The notes: generated by a model from the letters alone, not told the origin. A stretch of DNA of 64,000 nucleotides from Acidobacteriota bacterium (GCA_029776225.1 JAKOTR010000011.1:310001-374000), one strand, 5' to 3'; positions 34,196-44,118 are shown, counted from the stretch's first letter. Translations and numbers: made by a program.

Positions 34196-34680
34196 CTCGC
34201 AGAGGTGCGCTGGAAGACTGCAATCGCTTCGATTTCCACCAGCAGGTCCGGCCGGCACAGGTGCGCCTGAATGCCGGTCGAGGCGGGCAGCGGATCGAGC
34301 CCTTGCGCCTTGTAGAAAGCGGTGCGCTCCTCGTTGAAGGCGGCGTAGTCCCGGTCGATATCGCGCAGGTAGCAGGTGGTGCGAACGACATCCTTCCAGG
34401 TAGCGCCCTCGGCTTCCAGCAATGCCGTGATGTTGGCGAAGGTGCGGCGCGTCTGGGCGCGAAAGTCGCCCGGATGCAGGGTCTCGCCGTTCGGGCCGAT
34501 ACTGGCGGTGCCGGAGATCAGCAGGACCGTGATATTCCCCAGGTCGAGGCGAATGCCGCGGGAAAAGGAACTTGGCCGGGGGTAGTTATACGCCTCGTTC
34601 AGGACCGCCGGGTTGCTAATCGCCTTTTTCACCAGAGCGGCATTCGAGTTGCAGGCCGCCAGCAGTTCTTCCATGCGCAT
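34192..34680 (-). CDS. RidA/YjgF family protein
   Basis: 162 residues. Core RidA sequence: NITVLLISGTASIGPNGETL, GDFRAQTRRTFANITALLEAEGATWKDVVRTTCYLRD, and C-terminal RPDLLVEIEAIAVF. The catalytic Arg of reactive-enamine deaminases corresponds to the CRPDLLVEIE segment, which retains Arg and Glu. An N-terminal extension of ~35 residues precedes the core. RidA proteins hydrolyse enamines/imines; here it heads the cytochrome-propeller operon and overlaps the next start. A TTATAAAG -10-like element lies upstream on the minus strand. Its role in this operon is not known. Confidence 0.87.
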   Translation of the reverse strand: MRMEELLAACNSNAALVKKAISNPAVLNEAYNYPRPSSFSRGIRLDLGNITVLLISGTASIGPNGETLHPGDFRAQTRRTFANITALLEAEGATWKDVVRTTCYLRDIDRDYAAFNEERTAFYKAQGLDPLPASTGIQAHLCRPDLLVEIEAIAVFQRTSAR

Positions 34681-34854
34681 GGCCTTTTTTCTCCGACACT
34701 CCCGATTAGGAGCCCACCCTTTATAACATCGGGCCCCTAAAGACTGAAATAGTAGGAATAGAGTAATAGAAATGTACTAGCCGGGGTTCGGTGCGGATGC
34801 CCGGCGCAGCCGGGCTTTGTGGCTGCGGAGGCCGTTTCTGGCGCAAAAAACCTT
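34681..34854. other. divergent intergenic region between RidA operon and padR
   Basis: AT-rich segment around 34720-34780 with a minus-strand TATAAA -10-like hexamer near 34721 for the RidA operon. A 7-bp hairpin GCCCGGC-GCA-GCCGGGC (34799-34815) followed by TTT might be a weak plus-strand terminator. No open frame is credible. Confidence 0.4.
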
Positions 34855-34904
34855 TTGACATTCTACAGGAGCGCGGCTACACTCCTGTTGAATGTCTACA
34901 GGAG
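34855..34904 (+). promoter_or_regulatory. padR promoter overlapped by a three-arm operator
   Basis: TTGACA (34855-34860), exactly 17 bp, TACACT (34878-34883); the ATG of padR is at 34892, so the message is near leaderless. The element TCTACAGGAG is repeated directly at 34862-34871 and 34895-34904, and the inverted half CTCCTGT sits between them at 34882-34888, giving ACAGGAG/CTCCTGT/ACAGGAG arms about one and a half helical turns apart across the promoter and start codon. This is the pattern expected for autoregulation by the PadR protein. Confidence 0.7.
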
Positions 34905-35236
34905 AGCGAAAAGCCGGGCTTCTACAGGGCACGCTGGATTTGATGGTCCTGCGGACTCTCGAAACCATGGGCCCACAACACGGATTCGGCCTCGCCCGCA
35001 GGATCCAGCAGATCTCCGGGGGCGCACTCGACCTGAATCAGGGCACGCTCTATCCGGCCCTCCTGCGCCTGGAACAGAAAGGCTTAATCCGCGCGAAATG
35101 GGGAATTTCGGAGAATAACCGCCGCGCGAAGTTCTACGAACTCACGCGCTCCGGGCGCAAGCGGATTCAACAGGAGCGCGAATACTGGGACCGGACGGTG
35201 GCCCTCATGGAGCGGTTCCTGCGAACCGTGGAGTAG
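34892..35236 (+). CDS. PadR family transcriptional regulator
   Basis: 114 residues; winged helix typical of acidobacterial PadR proteins: LLQGTLDLMVLRTLETMGPQHGFGLARRI, GGALDLNQGTLYPALLRLEQKGLIRAKWG, NNRRAKFYELTRSGRKRI, with a short C-terminal dimerisation helix. Expected to repress its own promoter and the permease gene that starts 3 nt after its stop. No ribosome-binding site precedes the ATG, consistent with leaderless translation. Confidence 0.92.
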   Translation: MSTGERKAGLLQGTLDLMVLRTLETMGPQHGFGLARRIQQISGGALDLNQGTLYPALLRLEQKGLIRAKWGISENNRRAKFYELTRSGRKRIQQEREYWDRTVALMERFLRTVE

Positions 35237-35239
35237 CCT

Positions 35240-37827
35240 ATGCGCAGCTTCTGGGCAAGACTAATCGCGACGTTTCGCAAGCGGGCTCTCGAGCGGGAAT
35301 TGGATGCCGAACTCCAGTTTCATCTCGACATGCTAATCGAGGAAAACCTCGCCCGGGGCATGTCTCCCGAGGAAGCGCGCGCACAGGCGCTCCGCAGCTT
35401 CGGCGGCGTGGAACAGACGAAGGAAGAATACCGTGACCGCCGGGGCTTCCCGGCGCTGGACAGCCTGACTCAGGACATCCGCTTCGCCGCGCGGATGTTG
35501 CGGCGCGATCCGGGCTTCACCGCAGTGGCCGCCTTGACCATGGCATTGGGCATCGGCGCCAACACCGCCGTCTTCACCGTCGTAACGCCGTCATCATGCG
35601 GCCGTTACGTTTCCCCGAGCCCGAGCGCCTCATGGTCATCCTATCGGAAAAAGGGGGCGAGGCTTTCGCCTCCGCACAGGGCGTATACGTAGACTGGCGG
35701 GAGCGCGCCACAAGCTTCGAAACCGTTGCCGGGGCTTACAACACCGGGATGATTCTCAGCGGCGTCGAGCAGGCGCGCCGCGTCTCCGTGGGTGCTGTCA
35801 GCCACGATTTCTTCGATGTCCTCGGAGTGCGGCCGGTTCTCGGCCGGCCCATTTCCAGGGACGAAGATCAGCCGGGACGAGCTTCGGTCGCCCTTCTGGG
35901 CGCCGAATTCTGGCGAAGCGAGTTTAGCGGGAACCCGAATGTCCTTGGCCGCACCCTGGTGCTGAACGGGAAGATATTCACGGTCACCGGAGTCATACCC
36001 GACGGCTTTCGCTTTGCACACTTCGGCGCAATCGACGTCTGGGTCCCCATGGCTGCCAACCGCAACTCCCGCGGAGGCGGCAACGTGGTGGCGATCGGGC
36101 GCCTCGCCCGGGCATCACCCGGCAAGCCGCCCAGAAGGAAATGGACGCGGTCATGCAACAGATCCGCCGCGAGCACCTGGAGGACTCGCGGACGTATGTT
36201 GTGGTGAAGCCGTTCCATGAGTGGATTGTCGGCGATGTGCGGCGGACGTTTCTCGTTCTGCTTGGAGCCGTCGGCTTCGTGCTGCTGATCTGCTGCGCCA
36301 ACCTGGCGAACCTGCTGCTGGCGCGGTCAACCGCCAGGCAGAAGGAGATGGCCATTCGTGCGGCCCTGGCGCGGGCCGCGCTCGCCTGGTGCGCCAGACA
36401 CTTGTGGAGAGCGTCATGCTTTGCCTGATCGGCGGTGTGGCGGGCGCCGCTCTGGCGATCGCCGCTGTACGCGCCGTTCCTGCCATTGAGTCCTTCCGTA
36501 TTCCTCGCGTCGAGGAGGTAGGGGTCGACTATACGGTCCTGTCACGGCCGCGGCCATCGCGATCGCGAGCGGCATCCTGTGCGGGTTCGCGCCGGCGTTC
36601 CAGGCGGGGCGCAGAGATCTTGCCGCGGCCATGCATCAAGGCGACGCCATAATGGCCGCTCGTGTTGGCGGCCTGCCGCTCCGCAACGTGCTGGTGGTGG
36701 CGCAACTGGCTCTCGCAATGGTGCTGCTCAGCGGCGCCGGCTTGATGACGAACACGTTGCTTCGCCTGTTGAGCATCGACGTCGGCTTCGAGCGCGACCG
36801 CGTTCTTTCTATCCAGCTCTCCCTGCCGTACCAGAAATACGATGCGGCCCGCCGCGTAGAATTCGCCCGGCGGCTCGCCGCGGAAGTCGGCCGGATGCCG
36901 GGCGTGATCCGGGTTAGCGCGGCGGATTACTTGCCCTTGCAGGCGGTCCTTTTCCCTTATGAGCTGAGCGCAGAGGATGCCGGCGAAAAGCGGACCTGCT
37001 CGGCTCTGGCGCGCAATATTGACCGCGATTTCCTTGCCGTCATGGCATACCTCTGCTCGCCGGCCGGGACTTCGAGCCCGCCGACGACCGCCGCACGCCG
37101 GTGCCCGTAATGATCAGCCGGACCACAGCGGCCATGCTGTTCGGCCGGACGAATCCTCTCGGCAAGGAGATCATGACGAATTACCGAAGCCGCGCCAGGC
37201 TCGAGGTGATCGGGCTGGTGGGCGATGTGCGCCAGACCGGTCTGACCACGGAGCCGGGCTGCCAGATCCATTTGCCGTTGCCCTATGGAGCTTCCCAGTA
37301 TGTCGTTGCGCGCATCCTCTCCCAATCCCACGATTTTGCTGCCGACATCCGGAGCACGGTCCGCGCCATGGACCGAAGTGCCGCCGCCGGAAATAGAGAC
37401 CGTGGATGACTGGTTCTCGCGGGAGGTGGCCAAGCCGCGCTTCTACATGCTGCTCCTGGCAGCCTTCGCGGCAACGGGGCTCATCCTGGCAGCCATCGGA
37501 ATCTACGGGGTTACCGCCAATACGGTGGCGCGGCGGACCCGCGAGTTCGCGATCCGGATGGCGTTCGGCGCCGGACGCAGTGACATCTTGCAACTTGTTC
37601 TGTCACTGGGGGCCCGGCTCACGATCGCCGGGGCCGTGATCGGCCTTGCAGGAGCATTGGCTGCGACGCGTCTCATCTCGTCGCTGTTATACGGAGTCAA
37701 GCCGGAAGATCCCCTGACACTCGCCTCTGGTCTGGTGGTGCTTGCCGGAACCGGGCTCGGCGCCTCATATATTGCCGCGCGTAAGGCCACAAGTGCGGAC
37801 CCGAATGTCGCTCTCCGGTGTGAGTAA
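35240..37827 (+). pseudogene. ADOP-type FtsX-like permease, interrupted by about six frameshifts
   Basis: Reading across frames gives a complete acidobacterial duplicated orphan permease (MacB/FtsX superfamily, ~860 residues): N-terminal [32 protein letters not shown], first helix [20 protein letters not shown], MacB periplasmic domain, three-helix block [20 protein letters not shown], second periplasmic domain, last block GLILAAIGIYGVTANTVARRTREFAIRM. Frame changes occur near 35582, 36106, 36370, 36541, 37044 and 37378. At most sites one missing base in a short run restores the frame, and no nonsense codon is seen in the corrected frame. This could be a young pseudogene or assembly errors. 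If real, PadR has no functional permease partner here. Confidence 0.82.
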
Positions 37828-37870
37828 TGCTGGCAAACCCTGTCCGTTGGGGTCCGCGCGCTGGAGGTTA

Positions 37871-37899
37871 TTGACACCTTTTTTACCTGAGCTTATAAT
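37871..37899 (+). promoter_or_regulatory. consensus sigma-70 promoter for the TonB receptor
   Basis: TTGACA (37871-37876), 17-bp spacer, TATAAT (37894-37899): a perfect match at both hexamers. Predicted start near 37906, leaving a leader of about 123 nt before the ATG at 38029. Confidence 0.82.
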
Positions 37900-37906
37900 T
37901 AGCCGT

Positions 37907-37931
37907 GCACAACACCACACGCGTGTTGTGC
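37907..37931 (+). promoter_or_regulatory. 5'-terminal leader hairpin of the TonB receptor message
   Basis: Perfect 9-bp stem GCACAACAC/GTGTTGTGC with a 7-nt loop, lying at the predicted first transcribed bases. A hairpin at the very 5' end usually protects the message from decay; it could also be an operator for a DNA-binding protein. Confidence 0.55.
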
Positions 37932-38028
37932 TGGGGGTAGATCGCTTTGGGCGCGCTGGCCTGTGTGTAAAGACAGGCACAGTGCAACCTCAAGGATCAC
38001 AATACGGGTAAACAACTCGAGGTAACAA

Positions 38029-41000
38029 ATGAAGATATGTAGATGGTTTGTCCTAATTTGGGCTATAACCCTAGCATCTCAATTATCTGCGCAAACCATT
38101 ACCGGTTCCATTCTGGGGACGGTAACCGACCCTTCAGGGCTTGCGGTTGCAGGGGCAACCGTAACGTTAACTAATGAAAGGACAGGGGTTACGCGCAGTG
38201 CTTCGACCTCAGCCACGGGCGACTTCGCTTTCAATGCGGTCGATCCCGGGGTTTACAGCCTCACGATCGAGAATGAAGGTTTCAAAAAGGTTCAGCGGAC
38301 TTCACTCAATCTCACGGCGAATGAGAGGCTTTCGGTGGGCACGATTGCTCTCGAGGTCGGCAGCGTGACCGAGAGCATTACGGTAGAGGCTGAGGGCACG
38401 GCCGTACAGGTGGCGAGCGCTGAGCGCTCGGGTCTCGTGACCGGCAGCCAGTTGGAAAACCTGATGATCAAGGGCAGGAACGTCACAAGCCTGCTTCAGC
38501 TGCTTCCCGGAGTCATTGACACCGCCACCCCGGAAGGACCGGACCGCAACTTCGCCATCGGCCTGTGGGTTAACGGCGACCGGAGGAACGCCATCGGGAC
38601 CTGGCTGGACGGCGTCCCGACCCAGGACAGCGGCGTCGGCTGGATTTCGACCCTGAATCCCAGCATGGATGCGCTGGCCGAGGTGAAAGTGCTTTTGAAT
38701 CAGTACCAGGCCGAATACGGCCGTATGCGCGGCGCCGGTGTGCAGATGGTTACCAAGTCCGGAACCCGCGAGTTCCACGGCAGTTTCGGCTATTACAAAC
38801 GGCACGAACAATTCAACGCCAACAGCTTTTTCAATAACCGCACGATTGTAGGTGGACAGCCTATCCCCAAGCCCCGTTACCGCTACAACACTTTCACCTA
38901 CACCATCGGAGGACCGGTTTATATCCCCAACAAATTCAACACGGAGAAGAACAAGCTGTTTTTCTTCTGGGCGCAGGAGATCTGGCCGCAGAAGTCGGGC
39001 GTCGGCCCCACCCGCATTACGGTGCCCACAGAACTGGAGCGGGCCGGCGACTTCTCGCAAAGCGTGGACGTGAATAACAGGCTGATTGTTGTAAGGGATC
39101 CTCTTACCCGCCAGCCGTTTCCGGACAACATCATCCCGGCGAACCGGCTCGATCCGAACGGACAGGCACTGCTGAAGTTCTTACCGCTTCCGAACTTTTT
39201 CGATCGCAGCATTTCGGGAGGGAACTACAACTACGTCAGCCAGGTCGAGCTTGAAAAGCCACAGATTCTGCATACTCTGAAAATCGACTTCAACCCGACG
39301 TCGAACGACTTCATTGCCGTAACGTGGTCGCGGCAGCAGGACAAGCAGACCGGCACGATGGGGCTTGCCACGCCCAACGCGAACTGGCCTCTGGAGTATC
39401 GGACCTTCCTCACAAGGGGCAACATCGTTTCCGCCCGGTATCAGAAAATCATCTCGCCCACGCTGGTAAACGAACTGGTGCTGGGCTACAACTGGCGCTG
39501 GGAGAGCGAGACGATTCCCGATGACCAGCTCCAAAAACTCAAGAGATCAACGGTCGGCTACAACGCTCCGCAACTGTTCCCGGAGTCGAATCCGCTCGAT
39601 CTGCTTCCCAACGTTACGTTCGGGGGAATCCCCAACGTCGCCAACATCACCCTGACGAACATCCCCTACACGGTACGGTATCCGACCTACACGATCACTG
39701 ACAACGTTACCAAGATTAGTGGGCCGCACACCTTTAAAGCCGGCATCTTTCTGAACCGTCAATCCCAGACCGGGGCTGCTTCGACCAATCGGGGCAGCGT
39801 CAATTTCTCAAGCAATGCGAACAACCCGCTGGAATCCGGCCACACGTTCGCCAATGCGGCGTTGGGTGTTTTCAACAACGTGTCCCAGGCCAACCGGTAT
39901 GTGCGCGGCGGTTCGATCTGGAAGTCTTACGAGTGGTTCGTCCAGGATAGCTGGAAGGTACACCGCCAGCTGACGCTGGAATTGGGCATCCGGTTTGTGG
40001 CGACGCCTCCCGGCTATGGCACCGCGGTGGAATCGGCCTTCCGGCTTTCCGAATGGAAGCCCGAGGATAAAGTGGTGTTGCTGAGGCCGCAAATGGTGAA
40101 CGGCCAAAGAATGGCGGTGGATCCGGTCACGGGCGCGGTATATCCGGCGGTCTTGATCGGCGCCATTTCTCCGGCGGTGGGCAACTTCGCCAACGGCATG
40201 GTCCTGAGCACGGATCCCGGCATCCCCCGCGGAATGGTCGAGGGTCCCGGGCTCTTGTATTCACCCCGATTTGGCTTTGCTTACGATGTTTTCGGCGACG
40301 GAAAGACGGCCATTCGCGGCGGCTTCGGGATTTTCCAAAGCTCGGGCGCGAACGGCGAAGCGCGGGTTGGCAGCGCTAGCCGAATCCCGCTGGTGATTAC
40401 CAGCACGATTCACTACAGCACCCTGGAATCCCTGGCCTCCCCGCAGCAAGGCTTCATGAACCCGAGTTCTGTGACCGCCAACCAGGACCCCAGGGGAGTG
40501 GCCAGATCCTACAACACCAACTTCGGGATCCAGCAAAATATCGGCTGGGGCACCGTGCTGGATGTGAGCTATGTCGGGACCTTTGGCCGGCACCTTCGCT
40601 GGGCTTTCGACATGGATCCGATCCCACTGGGGGCGCGTTTCGATCCCGCAAACCGGGACGAGACCACCGGATCTCCCCTGCCCGACAATTTCCTCCGGTC
40701 TTACACCGGGTACAGCGGCGTGAGCTATGCGAATTACGGCGCCAGCTCCAACTACCATTCGTTGCAGGTCATGGTGAACCGCCGGTTCGCCAAAGGCATG
40801 CAGTTCGGCACTTCCTATACCTGGTCCAAGTGGCTGGATACGGTGGACTACGACGACAACTCGGTCTCTCCGTTCATCCCCGCAAGGCAGTGGCACTATG
40901 GGTACTCGCAATTTGACCGCCGGCATAACCTGCGGATCAACTTCCTGTACCAGGTGCCGAACGTTCCGATGAGGGATGTGGTTTCCCGCTGGGTCCTGAA

Positions 41001-41475
41001 CGGCTGGCAGGTTTCCGGTATCGCCTCCTTCATCAGCGGCGGGCCCGGAAACGTGGGCTTTACGACCACGGACAACAGGGATATCACCGGCACGCCATCC
41101 CAGTCGGCGCGTATCGTGGTGACCGGAAAGGTTCAGCTCCCCAAGAGCGAGCAGACCTTTGACCGCTTCTTCCGGACCGATGTGTTCCAGATGCCCGCGG
41201 TGGGCACTCTCGGCAACGGCGGAAAGTGGTTGTATACCGGCCCCGGTATCAACAACTGGGATCTCTCGTTCATCAAGAACTTCCCGATTCGCGAACCTCT
41301 CACGCTCCAGTTCCGGGCCGAAATGTACAATGCCTTCAACCACACGCAGTTCAGTGGTGTGGATTCCACGGCCCGCTTCGATCCCAACGGCAACCAGGTG
41401 AACGCCACTCTGGGCCAGTTCACCAGCGCGCGCAATCCGCGCCAAATGCAGATGGTTGTGCGTTTCACCTTCTGA
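38029..41475 (+). CDS. TonB-dependent receptor with N-terminal carboxypeptidase-regulatory domain (Oar-like)
   Basis: 1148 residues. Signal peptide ending near LSAQ; CarboxypepD_reg domain at ~25-110 (ITGSILGTVTDPSGLAVAGATVTL); plug region ~130-260 (VTSLLQLLPGVID, LDGVPTQD, EVKVLLNQYQAEYGRMRGAG); then a large outer-membrane barrel ending LQFRAEMYNAFNHTQF and terminal VRFTF. No TonB box can be named with certainty. Such Oar-like receptors are expanded in Acidobacteriota and import large glycans or peptides. GAGGTAACAA before ATG is the ribosome-binding site; a strong terminator follows. Confidence 0.93.
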   Translation: MKICRWFVLIWAITLASQLSAQTITGSILGTVTDPSGLAVAGATVTLTNERTGVTRSASTSATGDFAFNAVDPGVYSLTIENEGFKKVQRTSLNLTANERLSVGTIALEVGSVTESITVEAEGTAVQVASAERSGLVTGSQLENLMIKGRNVTSLLQLLPGVIDTATPEGPDRNFAIGLWVNGDRRNAIGTWLDGVPTQDSGVGWISTLNPSMDALAEVKVLLNQYQAEYGRMRGAGVQMVTKSGTREFHGSFGYYKRHEQFNANSFFNNRTIVGGQPIPKPRYRYNTFTYTIGGPVYIPNKFNTEKNKLFFFWAQEIWPQKSGVGPTRITVPTELERAGDFSQSVDVNNRLIVVRDPLTRQPFPDNIIPANRLDPNGQALLKFLPLPNFFDRSISGGNYNYVSQVELEKPQILHTLKIDFNPTSNDFIAVTWSRQQDKQTGTMGLATPNANWPLEYRTFLTRGNIVSARYQKIISPTLVNELVLGYNWRWESETIPDDQLQKLKRSTVGYNAPQLFPESNPLDLLPNVTFGGIPNVANITLTNIPYTVRYPTYTITDNVTKISGPHTFKAGIFLNRQSQTGAASTNRGSVNFSSNANNPLESGHTFANAALGVFNNVSQANRYVRGGSIWKSYEWFVQDSWKVHRQLTLELGIRFVATPPGYGTAVESAFRLSEWKPEDKVVLLRPQMVNGQRMAVDPVTGAVYPAVLIGAISPAVGNFANGMVLSTDPGIPRGMVEGPGLLYSPRFGFAYDVFGDGKTAIRGGFGIFQSSGANGEARVGSASRIPLVITSTIHYSTLESLASPQQGFMNPSSVTANQDPRGVARSYNTNFGIQQNIGWGTVLDVSYVGTFGRHLRWAFDMDPIPLGARFDPANRDETTGSPLPDNFLRSYTGYSGVSYANYGASSNYHSLQVMVNRRFAKGMQFGTSYTWSKWLDTVDYDDNSVSPFIPARQWHYGYSQFDRRHNLRINFLYQVPNVPMRDVVSRWVLNGWQVSGIASFISGGPGNVGFTTTDNRDITGTPSQSARIVVTGKVQLPKSEQTFDRFFRTDVFQMPAVGTLGNGGKWLYTGPGINNWDLSFIKNFPIREPLTLQFRAEMYNAFNHTQFSGVDSTARFDPNGNQVNATLGQFTSARNPRQMQMVVRFTF

Positions 41476-41496
41476 GCTGAGCGGATAACAACTCGG

Positions 41497-41538
41497 CGGG
41501 GGCGAGCGGTCCTTTCAGGGTCGCCGCCCCCGTTTTTT
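41497..41538 (+). terminator. Rho-independent terminator after the TonB receptor
   Basis: Stem CGGGGGCG (41497-41504) / CGCCCCCG (41525-41532) with additional inner pairing, followed directly by six T residues (41533-41538). It ends the receptor transcript before leuA. Confidence 0.88.
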
Positions 41539-41598
41539 ATGCCGGGGTAGTTCATCACTCAAGCGCCGCTCCGCCGGCCACTGATGGATACTTAAGGC

Positions 41599-43143
41599 AT
41601 GTCCGAGAAAGTAGACATTTTTGACACTACCTTGCGCGACGGCGAGCAGGCGGCCGGCACCCGGCTCGGCAGCCGCGACAAGCTTAACCTCGCCCGCCAG
41701 TTGGCCCGGCTGAAAGTGGACGTCATCGAGGCGGGCTACCCTGCGTCTTCGCCCGAGGATTTCCAAGCGGTCCAAACCATTGCCAAGGAAATCAGAGGAC
41801 CCGTGATCTGCGCTTTGTCCCGCGCCGTGCCCGCCGATATCGAGGCGTGCGGCAAGGCCCTCGCCCGGGCGAGGCGGCCGCGCATACACACCGGCATCGG
41901 CGTCTCGGACATTCACATACTGGGCAAGTTCCGCGATCCCCGCTACGGCAAGGATCTGGCCGAGAAGAAAACAACAATCATCAAGATGGCGGTCGATGCG
42001 GTGAAGCTGGCCCGCTCGTTCGCCGACGACGTCCAGTTTTACGCCGAAGACGCCGGGCGCGCGGATCCCGCCTACCTGTTCGAAGTGCTCGAAGCGGTGA
42101 TCGACGCTGGCGCGACGGTCGTCAACATTCCCGATACGACGGGTTACTGCGTTCCGGAGCAATTCGGCGGGCTGATCCGCGCTATTCGGGAGAAGGTGCG
42201 CAACATCGCCCGCGCGAAGATCAGCGTACACTGCCACAACGATCTCGGCATGGCGGTGGCCAACGCGCTCGCCGGGGTGAAGAACGGCGCGCGGCAGGTG
42301 GAGGGCACCATCAACGGAGTCGGCGAGAGAGCTGGCAATGCGGCTCTGGAAGAGGTGGTCATGGCGCTCCGCACGCGCTCGGACTACTTCGGCGTCACCA
42401 CCGGGATCGAAACGCGCGAATTCTGCCGGACCAGCCGGCTGGTGGCGGACATGCTGGGCATGGCGGTTCCGCCGAACAAGGCGGTGGTCGGCGGGAATGC
42501 GTTCGCGCACAGCTCCGGCATCCACGTGGACGGCGTGCTGAAGGACCGTGAGACTTACGAGATCATGCGGCCGGAAGACGTGGGCTTCGCCGAAAGCAGA
42601 GTCGTGCTGACGGCGCGCACGGGACGCGCGGGCCTCCGCGCTCGCCTCGAAAAGCTCGGCTACAAGCTGTCGCAGGAGGAGCTGAACCAAACCTACCAGC
42701 GCTTCCTGCTGGTCGCGGACAAAAAGCAGGAGGTTTTCGACGAGGACCTCATCGCCATCCTCCACGACCAGATTCAACCCGCCCCGGAGCTCTACCAGCT
42801 TGAATATTTGCAGATCTACAGCGGCACGTCCGCCATACCGACGGCCACTGTGCGGCTGCGCGTGAAGGGCGAAACGAAGCAGGGGGCTTCGATCGGAGAC
42901 GGCCCGGTGGATGCGGTCTGCAAGGCGATTTCGCAGGTCACGGGCACTTCCGCCAGGCTGTCGCGCTACGAAATACGCGCGGTGACGAGCGGCACGGAGG
43001 CCATAGGCGAGGTCACCGTGCACCTTGAGGAGGATGGCCGCCGTGTGATGGGGCGCGGCGCATCAACCGACGTCGTGGAAGCCAGCGCCAGAGCTTTTAT
43101 CAACGGCCTGAACCAGCTCGCCCTGACAAAGGGCTCTGCCTGA
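41599..43143 (+). CDS. leuA: 2-isopropylmalate synthase
   Basis: 514 residues. Condenses 2-ketoisovalerate with acetyl-CoA, first step of leucine synthesis. HMGL-like TIM barrel with FDTTLRDGEQAAGTRL, VIEAGYPASS, ISVHCHNDLGMAVANALAG (metal-binding His pair) and GTINGVGERAGNAALEEVVMAL, then HSSGIHVDGVLKD; C-terminal LeuA dimer/regulatory domain from ~370 with SIGDGPVDAVCKAI, which binds leucine for feedback. The length is that of the classical type. Stands alone; the following gene is convergent. Confidence 0.94.
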   Translation: MSEKVDIFDTTLRDGEQAAGTRLGSRDKLNLARQLARLKVDVIEAGYPASSPEDFQAVQTIAKEIRGPVICALSRAVPADIEACGKALARARRPRIHTGIGVSDIHILGKFRDPRYGKDLAEKKTTIIKMAVDAVKLARSFADDVQFYAEDAGRADPAYLFEVLEAVIDAGATVVNIPDTTGYCVPEQFGGLIRAIREKVRNIARAKISVHCHNDLGMAVANALAGVKNGARQVEGTINGVGERAGNAALEEVVMALRTRSDYFGVTTGIETREFCRTSRLVADMLGMAVPPNKAVVGGNAFAHSSGIHVDGVLKDRETYEIMRPEDVGFAESRVVLTARTGRAGLRARLEKLGYKLSQEELNQTYQRFLLVADKKQEVFDEDLIAILHDQIQPAPELYQLEYLQIYSGTSAIPTATVRLRVKGETKQGASIGDGPVDAVCKAISQVTGTSARLSRYEIRAVTSGTEAIGEVTVHLEEDGRRVMGRGASTDVVEASARAFINGLNQLALTKGSA

Positions 43144-43149
43144 TCTTTA

Positions 43150-44118
43150 TCAGCGGGTATATTTCGTTGCCTTCCGCGCTTCGGCGCGCTCCAGCGCTAG
43201 TGCGATCAGCCGGTCGATCAGCTCGGAATAGGGGATTCCGCTGGCCTCCCACATCTTCGGGTACATGCTGATGGAAGTGAAACCCGGAATCGTATTGATC
43301 TCGTTGATGTAGAGGCGCCCCGTAGCCGTTTCGAGCAGGAAATCGACGCGCGCCATGCCTTCGCACTCCGTAGCCTGATAACACGCCACCGCCAGCCGCC
43401 GTATCTCCTCGATCATCGCGTCCGGCAGATCGGCCGGAAGCACGGTCTTGGCCTTGTCGAGCAGGTACTTGTCTTCGTAATCGTAAAAGTCGCGCGAGGG
43501 CAGAATCTCGCAGGGCAGGGAAGCGCACGGGTGCTCATTGCCGAGCACGGAGCATTCGAACTCCCGGCCGGCGATGCCGCGCTCCACAATGATCTTGCGG
43601 TCGTACTCGGCCGCCGCGGCGATGGCCTTCCGCAGCTCTTCGGCGTTCGTGGCTTTTGAGATCCCCACGGACGAGCCGAGGTTCGCCGGCTTCACGAACA
43701 CGGGATAGCCGAACGGGTTTTCAAAGTCCAGCTTGCCGCGCCACAGCACCGCGTACTCAACTACCGGCAGGCCTTTCTCGCGGCACAGCCGTTTCATGAC
43801 GTCCTTGTCCATCGACACCGCCGAGGCCAGAACGCCCGGCCCGACATAAGGCAGCCCCGCCAACTCGAGCAGGCCCTGCACCGTGCCGTCCTCGCCGAAC
43901 GTGCCGTGCAGCACCGGGAAAACCACGTCGATGCCGGGATTGGCGCCGGGCTCGGGCAGGATCGGCCGCGGCTCCCACTTACCCTCTTTCGTGATGAACA
44001 GCCGCTCGATCTCGTACTTGCCCGGATCCATCGCGGCTATGATCGATTCCGCCGAGCGGAGCGACACTTCGTGCTCTCCGCTCCGCCCGCCGTACAGGAC
44101 GGCAACTCGTATCTTCAT
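43150..44118 (-). CDS. ddl: D-alanine--D-alanine ligase
   Basis: 322 residues. Makes D-Ala-D-Ala for peptidoglycan. ATP-grasp fold with [57 protein letters not shown] and the C-terminal [26 protein letters not shown] (Mg-binding NEIN). ATG at 44118 overlaps the arginase stop (ATGA), so it is translated from the asnS-arginase-ddl operon. Confidence 0.95.
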   Translation of the reverse strand: MKIRVAVLYGGRSGEHEVSLRSAESIIAAMDPGKYEIERLFITKEGKWEPRPILPEPGANPGIDVVFPVLHGTFGEDGTVQGLLELAGLPYVGPGVLASAVSMDKDVMKRLCREKGLPVVEYAVLWRGKLDFENPFGYPVFVKPANLGSSVGISKATNAEELRKAIAAAAEYDRKIIVERGIAGREFECSVLGNEHPCASLPCEILPSRDFYDYEDKYLLDKAKTVLPADLPDAMIEEIRRLAVACYQATECEGMARVDFLLETATGRLYINEINTIPGFTSISMYPKMWEASGIPYSELIDRLIALALERAEARKATKYTR

